Positions 31,001-40,485 of a stretch of 64,000 nucleotides of DNA are shown piece by piece. The notes below the pieces were generated by a model. The model searched no databases and was not told the origin of the DNA. It was given only the letters and a program-made list of their open reading frames with translations. A program made the translations under genes and the position numbers. Each line of letters opens with the position of its first letter. The stretch's first letter is position 1. The stretch is from Pseudocercospora fijiensis CIRAD86 (taxonomy: Eukaryota > Ascomycota > Dothideomycetes > Mycosphaerellales > Mycosphaerellaceae), in the NCBI RefSeq assembly GCF_000340215.1, contig NW_006921533.1, positions 6,415,424 to 6,479,423 on the forward strand. Direction: 5' to 3'.

Positions 31001-31468
31001 AGAGACTACGTAATAAAGAACAAACGGGAAGAGGCGAGTATATACCCTAGAAACGCGTAATATACGCGAAGTCCGTACGGCTTGCTTATAGAAGTAAAGG
31101 ACGATAATATAATAATAAGGAATCGAGATATAGCGAAGTAGATACTTAGAGGTTTTAGAGCGTACTAGAAAGGTAGATTCCCGTAGTTGTCTAAGTATTA
31201 TATAGCGTTTCTTTATCTATAGGTATATAGGTTAGGTAGGCTCTATAGCTAGTATATCGAGAGTGTCTATATTTACTAGCTATAATATTCGTATTGCTCG
31301 ATTTATTTTTATACAAATAACGGGATAGGAAAATTTATTATATTACCTAGGAACTGTCCTATACATTTACTATAGTTAGAGTCGTAGTTATTAAGCTATA
31401 AATCTATCTTTATAAAGGTAGTAGTACTAGACCTCTATAGTACTACCCGCTCCTAGCGGTTTGCTATT

Positions 31469-31579
31469 AGGCGCTTCGCTTGAGAGGAGGAACGACGCTA
31501 TACCCAATGTAGTATAGTGCTGTCACGTGCATCCGAATTCCTCACTCATACAGCATATACTCCTCTCAACGAAGCGCCT
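31469..31579. repeat. 111-bp inverted-repeat (hairpin) element beside niiA
   Basis: AGGCGCTTCGCTTGAGAGGA at 31469-31488 is mirrored by CTCCTCTCAACGAAGCGCCT at 31560-31579, about 20 bp per arm with one indel, around a 70-bp loop. It abuts the right end of the 9.6 kb element and lies in the niiA promoter. It could be a MITE remnant or the footprint of an older insertion. Confidence 0.45.
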
Positions 31580-31789
31580 GAATGGAGGTAGCATTCACTC
31601 GGCTTGGCGGAGATGAAAGAACGATCACGTGAATCCTTGGCAGAACCTCTTCCCGCATGCAAGCTTATCAGGCTCTACAGAAGCCTGGCATACCCGCCCG
31701 GAGAAGCACTTCTTCGCCCGCTATTGCTATTGCGATGTATTTGCTTCTCCGCGCGCGTGGCATTGGGTGAAAAGCATACTTGGTCTCTA

Positions 31790-31841
31790 CTGTTATCAGG
31801 CCACACACTCCGCTGTGGCACATGGCTTGGCCTGATAACAG
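31790..31841. promoter_or_regulatory. Palindromic pair of GATA-factor sites upstream of niiA
   Basis: A perfect 14-bp inverted repeat, CTGTTATCAGGCCA (31790-31803) and TGGCCTGATAACAG (31828-31841), with a 24-bp spacer. Each arm contains TGATAA, a perfect HGATAR site for AreA/NIT2-type nitrogen regulators, in opposite orientation. The spacer contains CTCCGCTGTGG, which resembles but does not match the NirA consensus CTCCGHGG. It lies 130-180 bp upstream of the niiA ATG. Confidence 0.6.
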
Positions 31842-31969
31842 AAGTATATCCAGTAGTTCTCAAAGACTATGCTGATCGAGATGCTCCCTGTGTAAGTACT
31901 GTCATTCGTTGTCGACACTTTCTCTCCTCTACACAGCTCGCTCTGCTTTTCCTCCGGGCAATTGGCACC

Positions 31970-34900
31970 ATGGCCAACAGCGAGCGGAACGACGTCGAGG
32001 CCAATTTACTTCCTGAGAAGGTTGAGAAGATGGAGGTCACTGGGGAGCTACCGCGACCTGCTGCGAGGAAGAGGATAGTGGTGGTGGGATTGGGCATGGT
32101 GGGAGTAGCATTCATTGAGAAGCTTCTCAAGCTGGATGTAAAGAGGCAGGAATATGCAATCACAGTGATTGGCGAGGAGTCACATCTGGCATACAACAGA
32201 GTCGGCTTGACGAGCTACTTCCAGCACAGAGAAGTTGAGAATCTCTACCTCAACCCAGCGTCTTGGTATGCATCCATGCCGGAGGGATCTCTATCATACC
32301 ACCTCAACACCGTTGTGACATCGATCGATACCGAAGTCAAGACGGTAGAGACTGCGAAAGGAGACACTGTCCCGTATGACATTCTGGTCCTCGCAACAGG
32401 ATCTAATGCTCTGCTGCCGAAGCACACCCCTGGCTACGATGCCAATGGAGTATTCGTGTATCGAACCATCGATGATCTACAGAACCTCATCAAGTTCGCT
32501 GCGATGAAGAAAGGCACAGTTGGTGCTGTAGTCGGTGGAGGTCTGCTCGGGCTGGAGGCTGCTAAAGCCATGATGGATCTGGAAGAGTTCCAGACGGTGA
32601 AGCTCATTGAGCGGAATAGATGGGTCTTGAGCAGACAGTTGGACGGCGATGCTGGAGGCATGGTTCTCGAGCAAGTGCGACAGTTGGGACTTGACGTGCT
32701 CCTAAGCAAAAGAGTTGGCAAGATCAATACCGACGATCAGAATAATGTCGTGGGCGTGACATTCGAAGACGGTGAACAAATGGACTGCAGCACGATATGT
32801 TTTGCGATTGGCATAAAAGCAAGAGATGAGCTCGCGCGCAAGTCAGGCATCAAATGCGCCGATCGAGGCGGCGGTATCATAGTCAGCGAAGACTTGGCTA
32901 CGTCCGCCAAAGATGTCTACGCGATTGGAGAGTGTGCTAGTTGGGAGAACCAGACATTTGGCCTTATCGCACCAGGAATTGAGATGGCAGACGTTCTCGC
33001 CTTCAATCTGACACAAGCGAAAGCACATACTCCTCGGAAGTTCAAGCGCCCCGACCTAAGCACCAAACTGAAGCTTCTTGGCGTTGAGGTCGCCAGCTTC
33101 GGAGACTTCTTTGCGGATCGCGATGGACCCAGGCATCTTCCGGTCAGGAGAGGAGCCAAGAAGGACGTGACACTAGAGCAGAAAGATCGCGTTGACTCTG
33201 CTAGAGCTCTTATTACAGATGGACCACCACCTCCGCCTGTCAAGGCTTTGACATATAAGGATCCATTCCAACAGATATACAAGAAGTACTTGTTCACGAT
33301 TGACGGCAAATACCTGCTCGGTGGCGTGATGATCGGTGATACCAGCGATTATGTCAAGCTGGTGCCTATGGTCAAGAATCAAAAGCCTCTCGAAATACCT
33401 CCTTCAGAGCTTATCATAGGCAAGAAGTCTGGAGATGACGACGCTGACGACCTTGACGACGACACCCAAATATGCTCATGTCATAACGTGATCAAGGGCG
33501 ATGTGGCCAAGAGCGTCAAAGATGGAACCTGCAAATCTATCGGCGACGTCAAGTCATGTACGAAAGCTGGTACCGGATGTGGAGGTTGTATGCCTCTTGT
33601 CCAGACCATCTTTAACAAGACGATGCAGTCTATGGGCCAAGAAGTCATGAATCATCTCTGCCCACACTTTGAGTACTCTCGCGCTGATCTCTACAACATT
33701 GCCTACGTCAAGAAGCTGACGACCTTTGCGGAAATAATGAAGGAGGCCGGCAAGGATGCGGAAGCAGCAGGATGCGAAGCTTGCAAACCAGCAATCGCGT
33801 CCATCACAGCATCTCTATACAACAAGCACGTCCTCGACGACAACCAAAGAGGACTCCAAGATACCAATGACAGATTCTTGGCCAACATCCAGCGGAATGG
33901 CACTTTCTCCGTGGTCCCTCGTGTGTCAGGTGGCGAAATCACTGCAGACAAGCTGGTCGTCATTGGCACAGTAGCTAAGAAGTACGGCCTTTACTGCAAG
34001 ATCACCGGTGGTCAACGCATCGATATGTTTGGTGCAAAAAAGCATGATCTCCCCTCCATCTGGCAGGAGCTCATCGATGGAGGCCTAGAATCTGGCCACG
34101 CCTATGCCAAGAGCTTAAGAACGGTCAAGTCATGTGTAGGCACAACATGGTGTCGATTCGGAATTGGCGACTCCGTTGGAATGGCTGTCAGGCTCGAAGA
34201 GCGGTACAAGAGCATACGATCACCCCACAAGATGAAAGGAGGCGTATCAGGATGCGTTCGCGAGTGTGCCGAAGCACAAAACAAAGATTTCGGTCTCATC
34301 GCCACAGACAAAGGTTTCAACATTTTCGTAGGCGGCAACGGCGGAGCAACACCACGACATAGCGAACTCCTCGCCAAAGACGTGCCACCAGACGACGTCG
34401 TCCCCATCCTCGACCGCTACCTAATGTTCTACATCCGCACAGCAGACAAACTCCAACGCACAGCCCGGTGGATCGAGAAGCTCCCCGGAGGAATCAAATA
34501 CCTTCAAGAAGTCATCCTCCAAGACAAACTCGGAATCTGCGCCGAACTCGAGAAACAAATGAACGAGCTCGTCGACACATTCTTCTGCGAATGGACCGAA
34601 GTCCTGAAATCTCCCAAGAAGATGGAAATATTCTCACAATTCGGGAATACGAAGGAAAGCGTCGACTCGATTGAACAAGTCCCGGAAAGAGGACAATCCC
34701 GTCCCGCGCACTGGGCTAAAGAGTCTGCGAAAGAGGATTTCAGAGGCCATCAATGGACTTCTTTGTCTTGGCAACCCCTTGCTCGATCCGATCAATTCTC
34801 GGATTCCCCGACGGGAAGTAGTTTGGCTGTGAAGAGAGGCGATACACAACTCGCAATCTTCAAAGTCAAGGGTCGGTACTACGCCACGCAACAAATGTGT

Positions 34901-35338
34901 CCACATAAACGTGCATTCGTGCTCTCCGATGGGCTGATCGGTGAAGATGTGAAGAACGAGAAACTCTGGGTTTCTTGTCCTCTTCATAAGAGGAATTATT
35001 CGATGAAAGGCGATGATGCGGGAAAGTGCGGGAACGATGAGACTGTGAATATTGCGACGTTCCCTGTGGAAGCGAGGGATGATGGAATGGTTTATGTTAA
35101 GCTGCCGCCTGTTGAGGAACTTGATGGTGTGCTGGGGACGGAGAAGTGGAAGATTAGGAAGGAGGAGACGGAGATGAAGAGTGAGTTTGACGCGCTGGAT
35201 AAGAAGTTGATGATGAGCTCGAAGAAGGGGAGGAAGGGAGTACAGGCTAGTCATTTGACCAATGGACTTGGAGCGGAGGGGAAGGCGCAGGCGATTTTGG
35301 CTGGTGGTGAGAGAGGGAGTAGAGGGATGGATTGGTAG
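31970..35338 (+). CDS. niiA: Nitrite reductase [NAD(P)H], siroheme type
   Basis: 1122 residues without introns. The start at 31970 (ACCATGG) gives MANSERND..., with the FAD-binding [11 protein letters not shown] at residues 35-45. The frame stays open 122 codons upstream, but that part looks like promoter or 5' UTR and contains the GATA sites. A GTAAGT...ACACAG pair at 31892-31936 could be a short leader intron. Second NAD(P)H-binding part: [16 protein letters not shown]-type [2Fe-2S] domain: ICSCHN near 502 and GTGCGGC near 535. Siroheme/4Fe-4S cysteines: [10 protein letters not shown] near 721 and GCVREC near 762. C-terminal Rieske-like domain: CPHKRAF near 977 and CPLHKRNY near 1003. It reduces nitrite to ammonium and is the partner of niaD. 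All cofactor cysteines are present. Confidence 0.95.
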   Translation: MANSERNDVEANLLPEKVEKMEVTGELPRPAARKRIVVVGLGMVGVAFIEKLLKLDVKRQEYAITVIGEESHLAYNRVGLTSYFQHREVENLYLNPASWYASMPEGSLSYHLNTVVTSIDTEVKTVETAKGDTVPYDILVLATGSNALLPKHTPGYDANGVFVYRTIDDLQNLIKFAAMKKGTVGAVVGGGLLGLEAAKAMMDLEEFQTVKLIERNRWVLSRQLDGDAGGMVLEQVRQLGLDVLLSKRVGKINTDDQNNVVGVTFEDGEQMDCSTICFAIGIKARDELARKSGIKCADRGGGIIVSEDLATSAKDVYAIGECASWENQTFGLIAPGIEMADVLAFNLTQAKAHTPRKFKRPDLSTKLKLLGVEVASFGDFFADRDGPRHLPVRRGAKKDVTLEQKDRVDSARALITDGPPPPPVKALTYKDPFQQIYKKYLFTIDGKYLLGGVMIGDTSDYVKLVPMVKNQKPLEIPPSELIIGKKSGDDDADDLDDDTQICSCHNVIKGDVAKSVKDGTCKSIGDVKSCTKAGTGCGGCMPLVQTIFNKTMQSMGQEVMNHLCPHFEYSRADLYNIAYVKKLTTFAEIMKEAGKDAEAAGCEACKPAIASITASLYNKHVLDDNQRGLQDTNDRFLANIQRNGTFSVVPRVSGGEITADKLVVIGTVAKKYGLYCKITGGQRIDMFGAKKHDLPSIWQELIDGGLESGHAYAKSLRTVKSCVGTTWCRFGIGDSVGMAVRLEERYKSIRSPHKMKGGVSGCVRECAEAQNKDFGLIATDKGFNIFVGGNGGATPRHSELLAKDVPPDDVVPILDRYLMFYIRTADKLQRTARWIEKLPGGIKYLQEVILQDKLGICAELEKQMNELVDTFFCEWTEVLKSPKKMEIFSQFGNTKESVDSIEQVPERGQSRPAHWAKESAKEDFRGHQWTSLSWQPLARSDQFSDSPTGSSLAVKRGDTQLAIFKVKGRYYATQQMCPHKRAFVLSDGLIGEDVKNEKLWVSCPLHKRNYSMKGDDAGKCGNDETVNIATFPVEARDDGMVYVKLPPVEELDGVLGTEKWKIRKEETEMKSEFDALDKKLMMSSKKGRKGVQASHLTNGLGAEGKAQAILAGGERGSRGMDW

Positions 35339-35458
35339 TAGATAAAGCCATCACCGCAAGTTATAGGTGTGGTTCAATAAACAATGATAGATGCACTCCT
35401 GACCAGGAATTCCCGAGAAACATCCACATCACCCCTCGACTTGAATGAATTTTCCTTC

Positions 35459-36669
35459 CTACCTCCCAACACCCTCCTGTTCCCTCCACTTCTGATACAT
35501 CATATCATAAATCCTCAGATCCTGCATCGCATCCTCAACCGTCGTCTTCACCACTTTCCCATTCACAACACCCTCATAAAACTCCAGCACCTCTTCCGTA
35601 AAAGCATCCACATAACTCCCCAAAACCTCTCTCGACTCAAACTCGCCAAACTCATTATTCTCCTGCACCGTAACTTTCACCGGCAAACCCTTCACAAACG
35701 GCGAATCATACTGAATAAAGACTCTTTTGTTTTCTCCATAGACAGCCACATGCGCATCGAAATCGAAGACATTATCGATTCCAGATTCATACGTGACGGA
35801 AAATGGCTCTCTTCCTGGGGTTGGATTTCGATAGTTGAAGATGGCGTTATAGAAAGGTTCACGGAACGCGACTCCAGCCACACTTTCCGGAAACCCGATA
35901 GCTTCACGCATCAGACTGATATCGTGAGAACCCAAACTTCCGAAAAAACGACAAGCTTTCTTTTGTTCCTCCGTAATGGTTTCGTGGTGAGGGAAAGCTT
36001 CTTGAAATAGAACGTCAAGACGAAGGTTTCTTTCCTCTCCAGCCGATGCCGGGATGTCGGTTGTATTCTCTACTGCCAAAAACGTTCCACTCTCGGCTAC
36101 GAATCTGGGATTCGGGCCGGGAAAGTCTCGGACTCGGGCGTACAGAATTCGAGGAATGCTGGCGATTTCACGTTTGAATGTTTGCGTGAAGGATTTTGCG
36201 TAGCGTCTCATGTAGCCGACGAGGACTACGGGTGCTCTGCCATTCGATGAAGCTTTTTGGAGGGCGTCGAGGATTCTTTGCGCGGATGGGAGGGAGAGGG
36301 AGAGGGGTTTCTCCACGAGCACATGCTTGCCAGCCTCGATGGCGGCGATTGTGTAAGGTTCGTGGAATTCGTCGGATGTTAGAATGAAGACGACGTCGAC
36401 GTTTGGGCTTGTGATGACTTCTTCGGCGTTGGTGGTTGCGAGGGGGATGTGGAATTTCGAAGCACAGTGGTCTACGTTCTGAGATTTTGGGTTAGTGTCG
36501 AGCTTTCTTCTGCAGGCAGGAAGGAATCGAGAACCTTTTGTGAGATGTCGCAAATTGCAGTTACTTCGTAGAGATGGCTGACAAGTGACAGGTTGGGTAA
36601 ATGAATGGTTTGAGCGACAAGACCCGCTCCCAGAATGCCAGCACGCAGACGTTTTGGTGTTGATGCCAT
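35459..36669 (-). CDS. Gfo/Idh/MocA-family NAD(P)-dependent oxidoreductase
   Basis: Two exons, 36669-36535 and 36478-35459, joined across a 56-nt intron with an unusual GTTCTC donor, a CTAAC branch site and a CTCAG acceptor. Splicing gives CDISQKNVDHCASKF and a 384-residue protein. Residues 8-20 carry the Rossmann motif GILGAGLVAQ; LVEKPLSLSLPSA holds the EKP motif with the catalytic Lys; the C-terminal half is the beta-sheet substrate domain. The family oxidises sugar or inositol-type alcohols. The substrate cannot be told from sequence. It is tail-to-tail with niiA, only 120 bp apart. Confidence 0.85.
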
Positions 36670-36893
36670 ACTTTCTCGAGATTTTGTAACACAGTCAAAC
36701 TTGCTAAGGAATCGATGTATTGCAGAGTTGGTTTGGCATTACTTCACGATCGAACTTTGTGAGGACAGTTTACATCCATAGGATCGTGGTTGCAGAAGTC
36801 GGCCCGAAATCGCAGAGCTGACGTGCCTCACACGCAGGGTACGGTGATTAGTACGACCGAGACCGAGCGATATTCCCCTCACGATCAGCGTAG

Positions 36894-39441
36894 TCACACT
36901 TTGACCCCCAGATCGTCGAAGAACGCATTCCGATTGCTTTCACGACCAAGGAACTCTGTTAGCATTGAGTCATAATCCTTTGCTCCCCCGGGCTGAAGCG
37001 CTGTACGCCTCCATCGAATTCCCGTCTCGCTGCTGATGGGATTATTCTTGAAAGCAGTGTAGAAGACGTCTGCTGCGTAGGACTTGGACCACATGTACGC
37101 ATAGTATCCGGCGTCGTATCCGGACTGAACATAGCATGTCAGTCTTTGGGCAATCACAAAAGAGCTTGAGTTCTGTGCTTACCATTGGATAGGTGAATGT
37201 GCTCTGTAGATGGCCCCATTTCGGGCTAGGAGTGTCGATGCCCTTCACGTAGTCCGTGTAAATGCGATTCCACTCCGCGGTCGTGTCAATATCTTTGGCT
37301 TCCTTCGGCGACTTTGCCTCATGTAGCTTCATGTCCCACGAAGCGTAAGACACCTGGTACATGGCGTTATAGGCGCTGTACGCATCCTTGTTTCTCAGAA
37401 GATTGTCAATGGTCTCATCAGGAAGCTGCTCAGGTGGCTTGTCTTTATGAGATTTCTTCCAGGCTTGATCCAATTCAGGCGACAGATACGACCAGTGCTT
37501 GCTCAATCTTTTCAGCACTGGAGGCGAGGAGGCGAAATTCTCCATCATTTCACTAGGTACTTCCACGAAATCGAGCGGGCAGCCGGCAGGGCCATGTAAT
37601 CTAGAGAAGTTTGTCATCGATGTCAAGTGGTGCATTCCGTGGCCTGCTTCATGGAGAAGCATCTGGACATCGCTACGGAAGAGCAGTGATGGTGCGTCTG
37701 ATTTGGTCTTCTCAAAATTGGTGGCCAGCACGCACGATGGATAGTACCTTGTTCCATCTTCTTTGGTGAAGCCAGGAGTGATTGACCGCATGAAAGCACC
37801 ACCCTGCTTGCCCTCTCGGTACTGCAAACGGTCAGAGGCAGGCACATGAGAGCGCGGGAAAATCGGGACTCACATAGACGTCAAGATAAAGATAACCGAT
37901 GAAGCCTTGCCCATCTGTCTTGTCCCAGACACCATAAAGCTCCACATCTGGATGCCAGACGAGATCACTTCCGTTGCCACTCTTCGCGAGCTGGTCGCGG
38001 TCTTTGCCTTCAATCTTGACAAAATCAAGACCGAATAGCGTGGAGTACAGGTCCAATACAACTTGCAGAGTGTGAATGGCAGGGAACCACTCTTTGATCT
38101 TGTCGTTGTCAAGGTCATACTCTTCTTGGTTCGACTTGCGATAGTAGTATCTAGATTAAGGTCATCAGCAGGCCGGGGCCTCTTGTGCGAGAAGAAAACG
38201 AAGCTTACGTGATGTCCCATGGCCATAAATGATCGGCTTTGCCAACGTCTTTTCTCTTGAGCTCTTTGAAATGGGCAGTGCTCGTTTCGGCGGTCTGTGA
38301 GATCTTTGCGTGAACATCGGAGATGAAGTCATCCACAGCCTCAGGTGTCCCAGCCATGTTGCTCTGGACTTTGTACGTTGCATAGTCCGGAAATCCAAGC
38401 AGGTTAGCCATCTCCGCACGCAGCTCGATGACTTCTTCGAGTCTCTTGATGTTTTCAGGAGCTAGATGGACCAGAGTGGCCTCAATTTTCTCACGGGTGG
38501 TTGCATTTGTACAGTGGGATTTGATTATGCCAAGCTCTGGACTTTTCCTAATGGTGAATGTGTCAATGACCATGCCGCAAGACTGAAGCAGTATGAACTT
38601 GCATTTTGACCTCCAATTTGCCCTCATTCTTGTCTTTGCCCTTTGGCAGCGAGCTCACCTGATCTGCTGGCGTGCCGTTGAGCTCCTCTGGAGTGAAGAA
38701 TAGGCTCGGATTATCCGCGACAGTCTCTTGAAGGAACTTCTGCGAGAGATCTCCAATGCGAGAATTGATAGCCTGAAATCGCTTCAATTTATCGCCCACC
38801 AACTCAATTCCATATTCTCTAAAGCTTTCGGGAAATGATTTAACAATCCTTCGCGTCTCTAATGGAAGTATGGTGTCATTGGCTTGTTTTTCGCAGACGG
38901 CAAGCGTCAAATTGAAGAAAGCTGTATTGGATAAAGTTGCCTGACGGACTTTCCCGAGGCTGGCAGAACTTGTCTGAGATGCGTTGACGAGGTCCTGCTT
39001 GTCAGATCTCAGAGATGTGTATACCACAGCAGAGGCAAGCGTAACAGCCACGTTTGCCTCATGGTATAGATATGGAAGTAGCGTATTGGCGAAAGTTGCA
39101 TCGGCAATCTTCACAGTCTTGACTATCCGTTCCACAACCTTTTGCTCTTCAGAGGCCGCTTCTTCTCCAGCTCGACGTATGCTTTCGGGAGTACCTGTGA
39201 ATGCGATAGGAGCCTGCGGCGGTTTGCGAATTCCAGAGCTGAGTTTCTCCTCGCCATAGCTATCGTGTGAGAAGAGCGCATGCCCACTTCGACGAGTGAA
39301 TACATTGCCGTCTACTGTGATCCTGAGCAGGTAGACTACGGCTGCGAGACAGAGCAGTAGGCGCAGGGCCACCCGACGCAGGCTCTGTGGTTTTCCGTGG
39401 CCATGAGGGTGATAGAGCGGCAGCGAGGTCGAAGTCGGCAT
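36894..39441 (-). CDS. M3-family zinc metallopeptidase with N-terminal membrane anchor
   Basis: Five exons: 39441-38603, 38547-38209, 38150-37874, 37821-37183 and 37124-36894; 774 residues. Introns are 55, 58, 52 and 58 nt. The first is a GC-AG intron (GCAAGT donor) and is the only choice that restores KLEVKMKSPELGIIKSH. Residues 542-546 are HEAGH (HExxH zinc motif) and a downstream FVEVPSEMMEN block supplies the third ligand; the C-terminal GYDAGYYAYMWSKSYA is the usual thimet-oligopeptidase end. Unusually, residues about 23-42 (LRRVALRLLLCLAAVVYLL) form a signal anchor, and several N-x-S/T sites follow, so a lumenal or extracellular catalytic domain is likely. Most M3A relatives (saccharolysin, thimet oligopeptidase) are soluble. 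Its role is peptide degradation; the substrate is unknown. Confidence 0.87.
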
Positions 39442-40485
39442 GGGTACGTAAGGCTGCGGTCTAGTGTCAAGGCTGCAACAGCCACTGGCATACTACTCTC
39501 CTAGACGGACGACAAGGTGAAGCAGCCCAGCCATATCTATGATGTCTTTATCTCGACGCGCTTTACCTAGTCTCCGCCTTCGCGCTGCCGCCACACCGCA
39601 TGACTGCAGTTGGCGACGAGGATGTCACCATGTCCACGCATCCCAATTCCCCTGTCAACGAGGTTCATTAACTTCATCATTCACGGTTCCCGCTTGGCGT
39701 GGCTGGGAGAGATGGTCATGCCATCGAGGCGCCGTGATCAGGGCTGAGGATAAAGAATTGCGTTGAGATCAGATCTTAGGCACGACGGAGGGCAATAGAG
39801 CGTTCGCTCACGCTAGTTGATCGGTATGTCTGCACGTAAGGTAGGCGAAGGCGGAGGCGGAGGCGGAGGCGTAGGCGTAGGCGTAGGCGTAGGCGTAGGC
39901 GTAGGCGTAGGCGTAGGCGTAGAGCAAAATACGAGAAGAAGAGAATACGAGCGAGAGCGGAACTGAGTTTCTCCGGCAGTCACGAAAGTAACTCCGCCAT
40001 ACCGATTTGAGTTAGTGTTTTCAGCGGACCGCACCCGCTGACCGATGATCGATCACCATCACCAACTTCCTTCTGCTTCCTCATCTGCTTCCTATCATCT
40101 CAGCATCACTTCATCACTTCCACATGCTATCGCCACCGAAGCACATTCATTGATACTATGACCTCTCTCCTGGGCCTTGATGGCATTGTTCACGTCCTTG
40201 ACGACAATGGGTGAAAGAAGAGCTGTTCTATTTCCAGCCTTACCCAATTTCACCTCATTGTTGTCATTGTCCCATCAGCGAAATTGTTCCTGCATGAGCA
40301 ACAAAAGAGCAAGATGAGTATGAAGCGAACGGACCTTCCGATCTGTTCGGTACAGCCAGCACTTTCGTTCAGCGTTTCCATACATATACCATTTCCGTCA
40401 GCACATTTCTCTAGCTTGCGAGTTGAGCTGGTCTCAGCCACTGTTACAATATTCGCAGAATTAATTGAAAATCCTCTGGAGAGCA
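39442..40485. other. Intergenic region, peptidase / first USP gene
   Basis: 1.04 kb between two divergent genes. It holds the promoters of both and a GC-rich hexamer minisatellite (39841-39922, separate entry). No coding frame with a recognisable motif. Confidence 0.5.
39841..39922. repeat. Hexamer minisatellite (GTAGGC/GGAGGC)n
   Basis: Thirteen consecutive 6-bp units: GTAGGC, GAAGGC, three GGAGGC, then eight GTAGGC, ending in a partial unit. It lies in the divergent promoter region. The short frame across it encodes Pro-Thr repeats and is not a gene. Confidence 0.85.

Larger units (their letters stand above)
21872..31465 (-). mobile_element. 9.6 kb RIP-mutated DNA element (RecQ-type helicase plus DUF6589-like gene)
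   Basis: An AT-rich block with almost no CpA/TpG and abundant in-frame TAG codons (former CAG), i.e. strong RIP. It starts and stops sharply against normal promoter DNA. The ends carry imperfect inverted repeats of about 37 bp: left 21872-21908 (AGTAAACCGCT ... TATAGAGGTCT) and right 31429-31465, whose complement begins AGCAAACCGCT and also ends TATAGAGGTCT. Two long degenerate reading frames lie on the minus strand, a helicase (about 31000-27540) then a DUF6589-like protein (about 25650-22640), with about 2 kb of unrecognised sequence between them. Exact termini and target duplication are uncertain. No plus-strand gene was recognised. Confidence 0.7.

Noticed and set aside
21872..31465. Starship-type giant element
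   Set aside because: I see no DUF3435 tyrosine-recombinase frame at either end and no cargo genes; size and inverted repeats fit a DNA transposon better.
31604..31969. 122 in-frame codons upstream of the nitrite reductase ATG
   Set aside because: They contain promoter features (paired GATA sites, hairpin nearby) and no family-like sequence; the ACCATGG at 31970 directly precedes the conserved N-terminus.
35384..36010. 208-codon plus-strand frame
   Set aside because: Antisense shadow of the Gfo/Idh/MocA oxidoreductase gene.
39841..39922. Possible telomeric or CRISPR-like repeat
   Set aside because: The unit GTAGGC/GGAGGC is not the fungal telomere TTAGGG, there are no spacers, and this is a eukaryotic genome.
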